Of a stretch of 64,000 nt of DNA, positions 13,413 through 29,163 are shown in pieces. The number at the start of each line of letters is the position of its first letter. Within the stretch, counting starts at the first letter, position 1. This stretch comes from Saururus chinensis (Eukaryota; Streptophyta; Magnoliopsida; Piperales; Saururaceae): the NCBI GenBank assembly GCA_035235625.1, contig CP141145.1, positions 43,380,668 through 43,444,667 on the forward strand, given 5' to 3'. A program made the position numbers and the translations under genes. The notes below the pieces were generated by a model, which was not told the DNA's origin, ran no database searches, and was given only the letters and a program-made list of their open reading frames with translations.

Positions 13413-13442
13413 CTCAAATTGTTGGAAAATTACGGATTTGTT

Positions 13443-16140
13443 TGTAATACCACGCTTTTTCGATTATGTCTAACCATGAAAGGCCGTATCTATACGCATG
13501 AGAGTATCGATGATCATGGATACGGGTACGCGCTGATGATACACTTGGTACACACCAAAACGGGCATAAACCCTTTTATAAACATAAAAAAATATTATAA
13601 CTAATAATATATTATTATAATACTTCTTTTAGAGCATAATAAAACCATATAATACCATATCAACCGATATGGGTATTCTAAAATTAATTCATTTAGAACC
13701 ATATACTATTATGCTCTCCGTCCTATATTAATATTGGTTATTCTTTCCCGTATTAAATACTTTAAAATTAGTTAATTTTAAAAATAAATAATATACTTTA
13801 ATATGAGTCTAAATTACATGTTTAAATAAATGTATATTTGTGGAGCACTATATGTAAAAAATAATAATTATGTAAATTATATGAACCTACCCGTATTGAT
13901 CTCATATAATTTTAAAAATATTATTTTTAATATAATTAAAACTTAAACTTTTAAAGAATTGGGGTTTGAATTGTATTTGTATTTTTAAGAAAAAAATTAA
14001 AAAAAATTTTTTCAAAAAAAAATTAATTTTTTTAATTACAAAATGATTTTTAAAATTTAAAAAATAATTTTTAAATATAGTATTGATACGTATCGGCCGT
14101 ATCGATACGGTACGGCTGATATGGCCGATACGCATTGAAAAACTATGTGGGGGGCGTATCACCCCCCGTACCGTATCGGTATCAACCGATACGGACCTGT
14201 ATCGGTTGATACGGCCTTCCATGCGTCTAACCAAGGGGGTTAGAGGTAATTAGTGATTTTTTTAATAAATTATAGATGGTTTCAAAGGTTGAAATCTCTG
14301 TATTTGAGTAGAGCTCAAAAAAACGAGCGTAACGAATCAAAGAACGGGTAAAATAGAAGTTGGGATTGGAAGTTAAGATTTTCGAGAATAGTAGAAATAA
14401 GGTGGGACCCACTTAGAAAGAAAAGGATTTATTGCTTTAAGTGGGTTAACATCAAAGGGCTCGTCGATACGAGTCCAACGGTACCAAGAACGCATGAATT
14501 CAAATCAGGGGTAGGGAGGTACGCGTGTTTGAAGAAAAAAAAAGTAGCGTTTGGCACATCGCAATGTGTAGCTGGCGCAGTGCAGCTCACGCCTGCTAAA
14601 CCGTGGGTGCCTCCGTGCGCCATGCCACGGTAACGTGGGTGTGACCCACGGCGTGCATTACGGCGGGCACCGCCGTCGAATTAGCGGCGCCACCAGTTCT
14701 GGCGGCGAGGCACCGCTATTTCGGGTGGCTGAGGGCTATAAATAGCCCTCTTTTGCTAGTTTTTCAGTCAGAACTTCATTCACCCCGTTTCTAACCATTC
14801 CAAGTCCGAATAAGGCGACCTGTTTCCTATTAAATTGAGTGTGCTCTATATGATGGAGGGGTCCTTTCTTCGAGTTGGAGTCTGTATAAGGAGGAAACGC
14901 CCTAAGACAATGATAGATTTTGCCCGTTATCTTCAAGCACCGACCAACTTTGTTTTCTTTGTTTTTGATCATCCTAACTTCGATTTAGTCGATTTAAGAG
15001 GCATTCTAGACTAAATCGAGTGTGTTCTATATGATAGAGGGTTTCGTTTTCTGAGTTGGCAATCGTATGAGGAGAAAATGCCCCGAGACTAGGAGAGGCC
15101 TTGCCCATCATCCTCGAATACTAGAGCAAGAAAAAGAGACCTGGAGCAAGACGTGGTTTTGTCCATAGTTACCAAGCCTCAACAAGAGAAACAATTTAGA
15201 GTAGGGGAGGTTTTGTTCACCGCTCACGGGCGCAAAAAATGAGAAGAGTCTCCTATAAGGAGAACGTTTGTACGTAGTCTTTCAGTGCAAGACGAGGTAC
15301 ATATAAAGGCTAGAGGAAGCTTCGTCTACTACCTCCGGATCTGAAGGGGAGGACGCCCAAAAGGAGCGAGTAACTCCGAATACCGATACCTTACAAGACA
15401 TGATGAGAGTAAGCATTTTTTATCTCCCGTTTTAATTGTGGAATGACATGTGCTAGTTATGATGTGTGCTATGCTACGATCCATATGCTTGCTATGCTTA
15501 TATGACATGATGTGTGCTTATATGCCATGATGTGTGCTTTATATGCCATGATGTACGCTTATATGCTATGTTGTGTGTGGTCTCGCTCTAGGGTAGAACG
15601 AGATGTGTAATATGTATTTTCGGTCTCGGCCCAGTGATAGAGCGAGACATGTATATGTGGTTATGATCCTGCTCAGTGGTACAACGAGATGTACGATTTT
15701 ATTGATTTATTAATTTCCGCTTTACTCTGATAGATTACGAGTTTCAGTATGATTTCGATTCAATTTTAGTATATATATATTTTAACGTATATGATTTTGT
15801 GATGTTTGACGTATATATTAGCCGTTAGGTAGAACTACGTTCGGATCCGATCGTGTTGGAATGATATCAAGTACGTACGTAGGCAACCAACGACAAGACA
15901 ACGTTGGCCCGATCCAAATCAATTGTAAGTACATGTTTTGTTTTGTTTTACACGTGACAAACTATGAAGCTTCGTTGTGTGTATGTGTCCGTTACAACCT
16001 AAGTCTACGTATGGGAAGCCTTGAAGCTCGTGCGTAGACAATTGTTGTACCTCTCGCACACAGACGATGATTCCTGGTTCAAGGAAAGAAAAAAAATTTA
16101 TTAGTGATTTTGTGGGCCCGGCTCGGGTCGGGTCATTACA
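13443..16140 (+). mobile_element. Solo-LTR-like fossil carrying a nested MULE-like MITE
   Basis: Left end TGTAATACC, right end GGGTCATTACA, with a perfect 5-bp target duplication ttgtt (13438-13442 and 16141-16145). Without the nested element it is about 1.94 kb. TATAAATA at 14738-14745 marks a likely U3 promoter. It shares several blocks with the LTR at 35544-37173, including gagcgtaac, ggctcgtcgatacgag, ggtaccaagaacgca and taaatcgag-gtgttcta, so the two are one family. Inside are short direct repeats at about 15500-15575 (tatatgccatgatgtgtgct) and 15588-15705. No gag or pol is present and no partner LTR is seen. Age cannot be set from a single LTR; divergence from the second copy suggests it is not young. 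Confidence 0.85.
13477..14224. mobile_element. MULE-like MITE nested in the LTR, 748 bp
   Basis: A perfect 9-bp target duplication gtctaacca flanks it (13468-13476 and 14225-14233), the length expected of Mutator-like elements. Terminal inverted repeats are short and imperfect: left TGAAAGGCCGTATC, right (reverse complement) GCATGGAAGGCCGTATC. The right half is packed with GTATCG/CGATAC palindromes such as CCGTATCGATACGGTACGG. No transposase is encoded, so it is non-autonomous. It must be younger than the LTR it interrupts. Confidence 0.85.
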
Positions 16141-16445
16141 TTGTTGAACCTGCTTTCTAGCCTAATTCGAGCCTTATTTATTATGTGAATAAAAAACTGC
16201 TAGTCACTTACAGATTTGCTGAACCTGCTTTTTGGTATACTTGGTTAAGTTATTAAAATTTCATATAATTTTTATTTAGGGTCACGACCAAAAATAATAG
16301 ATCTACTGCTTACGGGTTTGAACCTGCTTTCATGCAAAACACATGATCATCCCCTGTGAGAAATAGTAGACCTGCTGCTAAAGACATAGACCATCCATTA
16401 TGAAAATTACATTCACAAGACATTCTCACATATGATTAAAGACAA
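16141..16445. repeat. Imperfect GAACCTGCTTT direct repeats
   Basis: The phrase gaacctgcttt or a close variant recurs near 16146, 16217, 16320 and 16371, and the block ends with the gatcatcccctgtgagaaa motif shared with 12968-13412. It appears to be the right-hand continuation of the repeat interrupted by the LTR. Confidence 0.6.
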
Positions 16446-19051
16446 CACTACATAAAAAACCATAACATTGTTCAACATAAACTGATAGCCTATTACTCAA
16501 AAGAAGGGCATGATTGTTAAATTTCATTGCTAAAAAAATGGAACTGATGTGGTTACATATCAGTGTACAAAAAAGAAACTACATATGTATTAGTGGTTAA
16601 AACTTTCCCTTCCCTGATGCTAAAAAAATGTAACTGCTCCAAAAACGTAACTGCTCCAAAAATAGTAGAGTTCAAAGCACAATTACATATCACATTTACC
16701 CTATATCTTTTTTTTCCCTTCCCTTTTGTTTGTGACTTCAAGATTACTCTTGCCTTTCTCCTCGCATTTACTTCCACTTTTGCATTCCCCGCTGCAATAA
16801 CATAGTCGTCAATAAGTATAGCCAATACAGCTGGCTAATTCTCTCTAACACACTTAAGTCAAATTGGTCCTCCCCAAAAATTGTTCAGCCTTTCCCCCAC
16901 ATTCTTGTATGTTTATTTCTCCTATTTGGTCAAGTTCTTCATCAATGTCTCCTTCCATTGATATCCATAAATTTGTCTTTACAACTTCATTGGCGGTGCT
17001 TTTTGATCTCCTCTATGAAGTCGTTTATCGTTTCCTCTTCATCTTGAGAATGCCTACATATATAACATTTCTACAATTAGCAACTGAGAAGAGCAGTCAC
17101 AGTGATGTAAACTACCTGTGAGAATTTATAAGTAGCTGGGAATAAAATTGTAACTTATAAGCAATTGAGAATTTTAATTGTTGGAGGATAAAATAGCAAA
17201 AATTGAAATGTAAATCGTGAAAATATTAGAACAAAGAAATAAATAAATTTTAGTCACAGTTTTGTGAATTTACCTTAGTTATCAAAATATTATTTTTTTA
17301 TGAGAGAGCAATGTTCTCTCATAAAAAGTTTCAGTAAATCTCATCCATTATTTGTTCTTACATTTTTGTGGGTTCCAAGACTCGGGTCTGATGTGTAAAT
17401 GTGAGATCCTATTAGCATGTGATTACATGAGCATAAAAACTATATCTCAATGGTATTTTTAAACATTAAGAACACATATTTTTAAATTTAAACAGAAGAT
17501 ACAAAACAATAAAGCAATGTAAACATCAACAATGAAGATTAAAGTACTCTTAATTATAAAAAAATATTTCTCTAGATAGTTAAGCTTAACTAGTAATGCA
17601 AATCACTCAAGAGTTTGAAGTTATTTGAATTGTTTATCACTGCTAAGTTCGGATGTGGAATCAATGCAAGTCACTAGAGAGTTTGAAGTTATTTGAATTG
17701 TTATCATCGCTAAGTTTGGATGTGGAATCCTTGTTTGCCCACCAATTTGTTCCACTTAGTCAATTATCGATTGTTATCATCTCAAGTTAAGCAAGGAAGT
17801 CTACAATTGCATAGCCCAAATGTTGGAACATTTACAAAAAGAGAAAATACCATTTAGTTGTTTTTTATTCACCACTAATCCTAATAGAATGAGATTGCAG
17901 ACTTCATGAGAAAAAAAAACCCAACAAAGATGGAAATCATGCATAAAATTTTCTAAACTTTTAATTTTTTGGGGCTACTAAACTTGTGTTGATTAATTGC
18001 AAATTTGCCTATTTCAATTATAATTTTTAGCTAGAGGCCCAACTAAGAAAAAATAAAAAAATATCGCCAGTCAATTTGATGGAAATTGAAAAACAATGAC
18101 ACTGTTATCACCATTCTTGATCAGGAAATTGACATAAACATCAGAAACCCTAATTTTCTTCTTTGTAGTAACGAATAATTTGAAGAAGAACCAACCAATC
18201 TTCTATAGAATAATATTACAATGTGAAGCCTTTTCACTCGAATAAGATAGACTCCAAAGAGAGCGAAAAAGAGAACATTTTGCAGAGGGGTTGGCCCGAC
18301 AAGCCATCCACCGGCCAAATTTGAGGTAAACACATGATAAAAAAGAGAGCAAGAGAGAGCGGAACAGAGGGTACCCAGTTGTGGAAGGTCAGATTGGTGG
18401 CGGCGGGTGACCACAACACTTCTCTTTATCAATAATCAACTTCGCTTCCAATGATTTAAGGCACACTGCATTGGTCTGTAGTGATTTAGGGCTTGACCGG
18501 AGAAACTTGAGGGAATAAAGAAACGACTAACCGGAGGGGCTTGGTGGCAGAAGTTCGGTGGCAGAGGTAGGTGTTAGGGGTAGAGGAGATGGAGAGGCAT
18601 CTGTGGGGCGGGGTGGGCACTCCTCTTTTTGTTAGGCAGGTGAGGGGAGAAAATGAAATGGGGAGTGGGGTGTGTAGCTCATATTTTGTATTAGTTTGGG
18701 GTGGGCAACTCAAGGGGGTGGCCCGAATAAAATTTGGTATGGTAAACCCTGCATCTTTTTTAAAAGGTCAAAGTTTACAATTCTATGTGGCAAATGACTC
18801 CATGCCTGAGGCTCGAGGAAGAGGGATTATAAAGGGTTTCAAGAAACAGAGGAATCATGAGGAGGCGAAGGGGCATGGTATTAAGAAATTAATGGCCGAG
18901 GTGAGAGAGTCGGGCAGTGGGCATGGGATAAAAAATTTTTAACGTTTGCTCATTAAGGTAGTGAGTTGAAAATTAAATATTAATAAAAAAATAATATTAT
19001 CTTAATACAAATTTTAAAGTTAATGTTAAATTAATAATTTTTTTTGTAGTG
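16446..19051. mobile_element. Possible CACTA-type DNA transposon, non-autonomous
   Basis: Left end CACTACATAAAAAAC and right end TTTTTTTTGTAGTG are inverted repeats of about 14 bp with one mismatch, the classic CACTA terminus. Against this, the expected 3-bp target duplication is not clean (caa on the left, aac on the right) and no transposase is recognisable. The 2.6-kb interior contains AT-rich DNA, a 68-bp duplication and a GC-richer stretch at 18450-18950. A minus-strand open stretch near 16865-17015 could be a captured gene fragment, but I do not recognise it. Confidence 0.4.
17595..17730. repeat. 68-bp tandem duplication
   Basis: Units begin at 17595 and 17663 and share gagtttgaagttatttgaat and gctaagtt-ggatgtggaatc with a few differences. 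Confidence 0.85.
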
Positions 19052-20235
19052 AACGCCCAAAACCCATTATCTCATTTATTATGTAAGATGGGTTCTTTTC
19101 ATTTGCCACTTACTTTTTATATACTCTCTTAATTACGAGTTATTTAAAAATATATATTTAAATTTAATACTAAAAATTAAAGAGTATTTTCAAAACAATC
19201 TTTTCCTTATATATAAAAATAACAAAAAATATTGTATAAAGATAATGTTCGAGTCACTAAAAATGAAAAATATTTTCTTTTACCTAAATTAATAGTTTTA
19301 TTTAATTTTAAAAAATAAATTAAAATAAGTTAAAAAATTAATAGCCCACTCGTATGGGACCACACAATTTGACGATTGGTATCCTACACACGTCCTGGGA
19401 ATGTTTTTAAAACACCATCTTTTATATTTTTCATTAGGAAACGATGCCGCCACGTGAAAGCTTTTAGAGGGCGGGGCCACCGTCCAATGTCGCCGACAAA
19501 ACATCAACCAATCAATGGGAGAGGGCATCTCAGATCATATTTGTGTATATGCAAAGTCGAATTGTGTCGAGTTAACACATAACATCATCATTAGGGGCCG
19601 GCCAAAGTAAAAGCGAAACATCACAATTGTCTTGTGGCATTTGGTTGGCCGGCATTTCGGCCACTCGGCGTGTGGACGCGGAATCTGCCCACTCATGACT
19701 CTCCCAGACCGTAGCCGGCAAACCTCAGATTACCCAACCTACATATGTACTTCAAATCTAGGAATCTATGCACATAGTACAAATAACATTAAGGACGGTG
19801 AATAAACAAAACCATCTTCGTTCTTGAACAAAAACTGAGAGGGAGAGAGAGAGAGAGAGAGAAGCAAATTGCCGCCGAAAGTAAAAATCCAGGAAGGATT
19901 GTGGCTAACAGAGGCCCACCGGTGTTCCTGAGACATCTCGGCCACCGTAGAGACTAGAGTAGTAAGCGTGCGTCACTCTTCTGACGCACATCCGAAGTGC
20001 TGTGCACGTGTTTCTCTTTTACTTTCAATGAAACTTTACGCGGTAGCGCACATGTTTCTCTTTTACTTGTACCGGTGCAAAATGGTTACCGTATCTCTTA
20101 ATGATAACATGTTTCCCAGCTGGAGAACGCTGGGTTTTACTCAATTCAGGTGGTAATTACTTGGATTACCACAAACTATATTCGGGTCTCCGTCTTCGTT
20201 TCTTCCAACCAAGTGCCAACTTGCTGAAGGCGTAT
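19052..20235. other. Intergenic DNA downstream of CPD, no gene seen
   Basis: 19052-19340 is AT-rich. 19600-19700 is GC-richer with repeated ggccggc motifs. A short GA run sits at about 19840-19861. Near 20005-20065 the phrase gtttctcttttact occurs twice. Part of 20150-20235 is presumably the CPD 3' UTR. No coding sequence is supported. Confidence 0.4.
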
Positions 20236-23675
<3,440 letters not shown>

Positions 23676-24832
23676 GGCCGGTTTCAGAGTTGAGGTTTCA
23701 CAGTTTCACTGCAGCTCGCTGTGCGCATGAAGCGCCACTGAAGCCTGGTGTGGATTTTCAGTATAACTTTCCTTCTCCTAAGTCGAGACGCTCTAATGTA
23801 TAATATATATGCTGTAAGAAGCTCGTCAGAAGCGCACTGGCTTGCTTCTCGGAGCTGTTACCATGCGAAAAATGTTCCCTATTAAATTTCCTGCCGGATT
23901 AAATAATTAGATGATATGGAGAAGGGAACATGGGAATGGTTAGATTCAGTTTTCAAATTTCTCTTTCATTATTTTTGGGTAATGTGATAACTTTCTCTCG
24001 CTATTTTTAGTAATGTAATATTTTTTATTATTATTATCTAGCCTCAGTCATGAAAAATGGTTCAAATCATTCTATGTTTATGTAAGGCACGAGAAAATTT
24101 AACCCGTGTTCAACTCTCACTCAACCCAACTTAAATAAAAATAAGGTTAGAGTTAAGGTTTTAAAATTTTATCTATTTTAAAAGCAAGGTCTTATCAAAA
24201 TTTACCAGCAGAACTTGCACAATTAGACCTTTATCTTATTATTTAATAATTTTATAACCCAAATTTAAGATATTAAAAAGAAATTCTCTTAGAATTATAT
24301 TTTCTTTGATATTTTTATTTATATAATAATTAATTAATAATTTTTAGTTTAGGGTTATATTTATTTTATTTTATGCTATTGAGAAATTTTATAGTTTTGG
24401 ACGTAAGTCTTATAGCGTTGCAATGTTCTCTTTTCAATTATAACTTTCTCAAATAACACATGAAATACTTGACATTAATTTATAATGTTGAAATGTATTT
24501 AAATGCTTTCTATGTAGCTCAAGCAAATATAACATATAAAATATTAAAATAAAAAAATTATTGACAAAAAAAGGATTGCATGCATCCTTAACTTAAGTAG
24601 GGTTAGTGTTTTCAACATGTTTAATGAATAGGGTCGGGTCATGTTCTGACCCGATTTAAGTACACGTTGAAGTCAACCCGACATGACCCGATTCCTAACC
24701 CTAGTGGTATATGCGTGGATATTCCTAACTAGTTATCAAAGTTATTGATATGCGGATCAACAAAATATATGCTAACATAATGGATGGCTCCCATTTCTAA
24801 AGGATGTCATGGCAGAAATATTCAGGATGATC
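23676..24832. other. Promoter region of CPD and AT-rich intergenic DNA
   Basis: The first ~250 bases belong to the CPD 5' leader and core promoter (minus strand). Beyond that the DNA is AT-rich without supported genes. At 24598-24703 a small hairpin-forming segment with ends TAGGGTTAG/CTAACCCTA may be a short MITE, but no target duplication was found. Confidence 0.4.
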
Positions 24833-24837
24833 GTAAA

Positions 24838-27800
24838 TGTCACGCCCCGGCGATGCCCGACTCGAGCCGAACCCGGTCCAGGGGCCGGTCAAGCGCGCGG
24901 GGGCGACGAAGTGCAAATTGAGAAATGATCTAGCGGAAGACTTAACCCTAACCACGGGCGATTAACAGCAACACGGAGTGCGCACAATCCTTTGAGCAAG
25001 AGTAAATAAAAGGGAAGAAAAAAGTGTTGCTTATCACAAAGTAAACAACAATCTCAAACCCACAAACTTAGTTAAGTAAAGCCCACACCGGCTCAAAATA
25101 AGTCATAAGTAAACATAACTGTAACATGTGACATAAATCCAAAACAAGAACCCTACATAAAGGTTCGAACATAAAACATGAAATAAACGATGATAAGTCA
25201 CGCAACGATCTCCATCATCACACCCAAGCTACCTCTGACCTTTCCTCAAAGAGGCAATCCTGTCCGTCTGCATGTCGCACCACGCAGCCCCAAATCAAAA
25301 CACAAAAGAGGGGTGAGTTTTAACACTCAGCAATGGTTTTTAATATCACTGTCAACGTAGGAAAATACGATAGCTTAGAAATGAGATCGTTCAGATCAAA
25401 GATTTACATGGTGCATCACTTTCTGATCACACATTCATGTCACCTAACACTGCATCATAATGCATAATTCAACCTGCATGGATGTATCTCTAGCATACAT
25501 ATTCCCACATACATTCACATCATAACCAATCCCGCATGGATGTATCTCTAACATACATATTTCCACATGCATTTTATCATCAAGGTCAACATGCATGGAT
25601 GTATCTCTAACATACATATTCCACATGCATAACATCAAAATCAACATGCATGGATGTATTTCTAACATACATATTCCACATGCATAACATCAAAATCAAC
25701 ATGCATGGATGTATCTCTAACATACATATTCCACATGCATAACATCAAAATCAACATGCATGGATGTATCTCTAACATACATATTCCACATGCATAACAT
25801 CAAAATCAACATGCATGGATGTATCTCTAACATACATATTCCCCATGCATAATGTCATCACAATCCACCTCCATCAAGGAGTAATCACACGTTAACGTTA
25901 CACAGACGGGAGCATAGACAAGGCCACGAAGGCGTGTCATGGTACAAAATTCTACACAAGAATTCAAGAAAGATCGGGGTTGTCAATCCCTAATACTGCT
26001 CGCCACGACGATCTGGCCAAGGATGTCCCATTCTCACACAGAGAATCTAGAGCAGGGGTGTTCGCCCAGGGACATCTCCTGCGGAGGGAAGAGCCCGAGT
26101 TCTCACACAGAGAACCCTAGAACACGTAGTAGCGGGGTGCACACGGCATACCACACTGGATTCTCAGGGTCCAGATGACACACATAATAACATTCTCACA
26201 TATCCGCAAGACAAGTACACAACTCGTCCCCACATCATTCCATTAAACAAGACTCAACCCAGGGAGTGCACTCGTTCCACATAGGAACTTCAAATCGTTC
26301 CACACAGGAACTTCAAATCGTTCCACACAGGAACTTCAAATCAAAATATGTCCTTCCGGACCAATCAATTTGCGATTAATCCACGACCGATTAATCCGGC
26401 ACACAATTCCATCACATTGCATCCAATCGGTCAAATTCGATTAATCACGATGAAGCCTCAATTGGAAATCCATTTTCATGATGCGTGCAGCATGGTACAT
26501 GCGTGGGCAAAGCATACGTGAATCCTAATCATGATAAGTGCTCTCACCAGCCCCTAATACATCATTCATAATCACGATATTAAGCTTCAACATAATAATT
26601 TAACCCCCACATGTGTGTGTGTGTGTAACTAGTAGAAGCCTTTCACATAATGCATATTAACATGCTTGAAAATCAACTCACTACCACACTACACATGTGA
26701 ATTTCTACCTAAACATGAATTCCAGCGGAAATCATAGTAGAAGAATCGTTGAAATCATAGTTAAATTCAAAACTCAACCACAAAGGCTAAACACCTATAA
26801 CATCACTCATTTCATCATTGAGTCATGGCAATCACCAACATTCACACACCATTAATCACAATTTATCATGACAAATCAGTCCAACAATGATTGTAGTCCT
26901 ACTGAAAATATATGCTTATCCAAAGGGAACTAACCGTTCATAATTTCAAGATAACGATTCCAACATCATGCCACAAAACATAAGTCATCCCACCATCTCT
27001 AAGCATATGTCTCAACTCTATAAACTCAATAGCATGCATTTCCAGTAGCCTAACATAGCTTAAAACACTCCACATTCATATAAAATTGGCAAGCTAAAGT
27101 GGAATCATCAAAATAGGCATCATGTACACAACATGCAATTTTCTGTGTAGCCGATTGATCGCCCTTCAGGCCGTTCGATCGGTTACACGCAAAAATTTGA
27201 AATTCTTAGTTCAGCCGATCGATCGCCCTGCAAGGCCGATTGATCGCCAACACGGCAGAACAGTAATCTTCTTCCTTTCACAAATCCAAACCAAAACACC
27301 ATAGAAAACACTTTAAATCCACATCTAGCACCCTAATCATCATCAAAAGTCCTCCTTGACTTCCAGAATATCAAACCAAAACATAATAATGCAAAACCCT
27401 AAGAAATCGGGATTAAATAATTCCATTTTCTAATCTTACCATTAACACACTAAATCAAGCAAACCATTTCGAAATAAGCCAAAAATGAAGAGTTTTACCA
27501 TGGATAAACAGAGATTTCGAAGACCCATTACCTCAGCACTTGATTAAGCTCGGATTGAAGAGTCACCCTTCTTGAAATCCTTGAAAACACAATGAGTTTG
27601 AATTAAACACCAATGGAAATCGAATTACTTAAGAAATCCCTAATTAAATCTTAGATCTAGGGCTTGTTGGTAGTAAAAATCGAATTTTGAATATTAGGGT
27701 TTGTAGTAAAACACAAATCAGTAGCTTTTGATGGTAAAAAATGAATTGAATCAAGGGGAAAATGGTAGATTTGGAAGAAATTAAGAGAAAAACCATGGAT

Positions 27801-28347
27801 TAGTGCTTAATTAGAGTAAGCTTACCTTAATCGGCTTCTAATTCGGGCCTAAGTGGGGATTAGGCCAGCCCTCCTTCCTTAGCCTATTCCCAAAAATGGA
27901 AATGGCTCAGGTTTGCCCTTTTATAGTAAGGGTTGGGATAGGCATAGGTAAGTTTTGGGGTGTAAATAGGAAAAGTAGGCTAAAAGTGGGTATTTTGCAA
28001 ATTTAAGCACAATTTAAGCCTAATAAAATTCGAAAAATTTTTGTGTGACCTTAAGTATATGTCTAGGTTCATTTGACACAAAATAAAATTTTCGACCGTG
28101 GGGCCCACAGGGGTCCCGCCAAAACCCTAATTTTTGGGAAAATAGTAAAAATTCCAAAAAATCCCAAAAATTCACAATTGGTTTAAAATCACTTAAAACC
28201 ACGAATGTTGAAGTTAATTTTGGTTAAAACCATCATAAACTCTATTTATTTACGAAATCACCGAATAAGATCAGAAAACACGTAAATTACACGATAACTC
28301 ATAATTAAATAAAAATCAAAACCGGTTTAAAGATGAGGGTCCTTATA
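24838..28347 (-). mobile_element. Solo-LTR-like fossil, 3.5 kb, minus orientation
   Basis: Left end TGTCACGCCCCGGCG, right end GGGTCCTTATA, flanked by a perfect 5-bp target duplication gtaaa (24833-24837 and 28348-28352). Read on the minus strand it ends CGGGGCGTGACA, a common end of plant Ty3/gypsy LTRs. No gag, pol or second LTR was recognised. It contains a 55-59 bp minisatellite, a 23-bp triplicate near 26270-26342 and gatcgatc-rich motifs near 27145-27250. It is related along most of its length to the element at 33889-39250. It may be a very long solo LTR or a non-autonomous element; age cannot be set. Confidence 0.8.
25476..25860. repeat. 55-59 bp minisatellite, 7 units
   Basis: Units start at gcatggatgtat at 25476, 25534, 25593, 25648, 25703, 25758 and 25813. 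The last four are 55 bp apart and nearly identical (acatacatattccacatgca, then taacatcaaaatcaacat), while the first three are diverged. This gradient suggests recent expansion at the right side. It lies inside the LTR-like element. Confidence 0.92.
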
Positions 28348-28352
28348 GTAAA

Positions 28353-28922
28353 GTTTTCCTTTATAGTAGCTATCCAAATATAATAGCCAATCAAAATATT
28401 AAAAAAAATCTAAACAACAATGTAGTCAAAACCAAAAAATATTAAAATAATACTTATTTTTTCTATGTATTATAGATTTTATTTGGTCCGTGTCTATGTC
28501 CAACTTGGCCTTATTGATTAGATAATCTCATTATTATTGTCATTAATGCAAATATTACACACATATATAGTTTAATAATTTTCATCAGATAATAATAATA
28601 TATTGTTACTTTTATTTTGTAAAAAAATAAATTTATATTTAAATTAAAGAAAATTTTAAAAATACTTTAAATAAATTCATAAGTTATATGATCGATGTAG
28701 AAAGTAAAGTGGCAATGTTGGGTCATATTATTTTTACTCCCACAATCCTAACAGACTCGTTTAACTTGATCGACTTTTATCACCAAAATATATGACATGA
28801 TACATAGGGAAATGGACACGGTATATAAAGATTTAATACGGTACATATCCTCAACATGATTTTTACTTTGTCACCTAGTAATTATGAGTTATGTTAAGCC
28901 TTTATGTACCATGATAAACCAT
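28353..28922. other. AT-rich spacer, no gene seen
   Basis: AT-rich DNA between the LTR-like element and the hairpin MITE. No coding sequence, RNA gene or recognisable element. Confidence 0.4.
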
Positions 28923-28931
28923 CTTTTACTA

Positions 28932-29154
28932 GGAAGCGTTTTTTATGCTCCCTGTTTAATATGCGCCGAGCGTAAGGAACACATGGGATCCGTTGGATTT
29001 TAAGATGGGTGGCGTACACGCTAGCGCATGTTAGCGTAAGTATTACTTATGCTAACGTGCACTAGCGTGTGCGCCACCCATCTTGAAATCCAACGACTCC
29101 CTGGTGTTCTTTACGCTCGGCGCATAGTGAAAGTGGAGTATAGAAAATGCTTCA
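28932..29154. mobile_element. Hairpin MITE with 9-bp target duplication, 223 bp
   Basis: Almost the whole element is one inverted repeat: arms of about 105 bp, including atgcgccgagcgtaa, cgttggatttt-aagatgggt and gctaacgtgcactagcgtgt, around a short loop near 29040. It is flanked by a perfect 9-bp duplication cttttacta (28923-28931 and 29155-29163), which points to a Mutator-like (MULE) origin. No coding capacity. Arms differ at roughly one position in ten, so it is not very recent. Confidence 0.88.
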
Positions 29155-29163
29155 CTTTTACTA

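Noticed and set aside
18121-18432. Minus-strand 103-codon frame inside the CACTA-like region
   Set aside because: No domain recognised, and overlapping frames of similar length occur in the same stretch.
24598-24703. Short hAT-like MITE with TAGGGTTAG ends
   Set aside because: Ends pair for 9 bp, but no 8-bp target duplication was found and the internal pairing is weak.
25476-25860. CRISPR-like array of evenly spaced repeats
   Set aside because: Units are contiguous 55-59 bp minisatellite copies without unique spacers, in a plant nuclear context.
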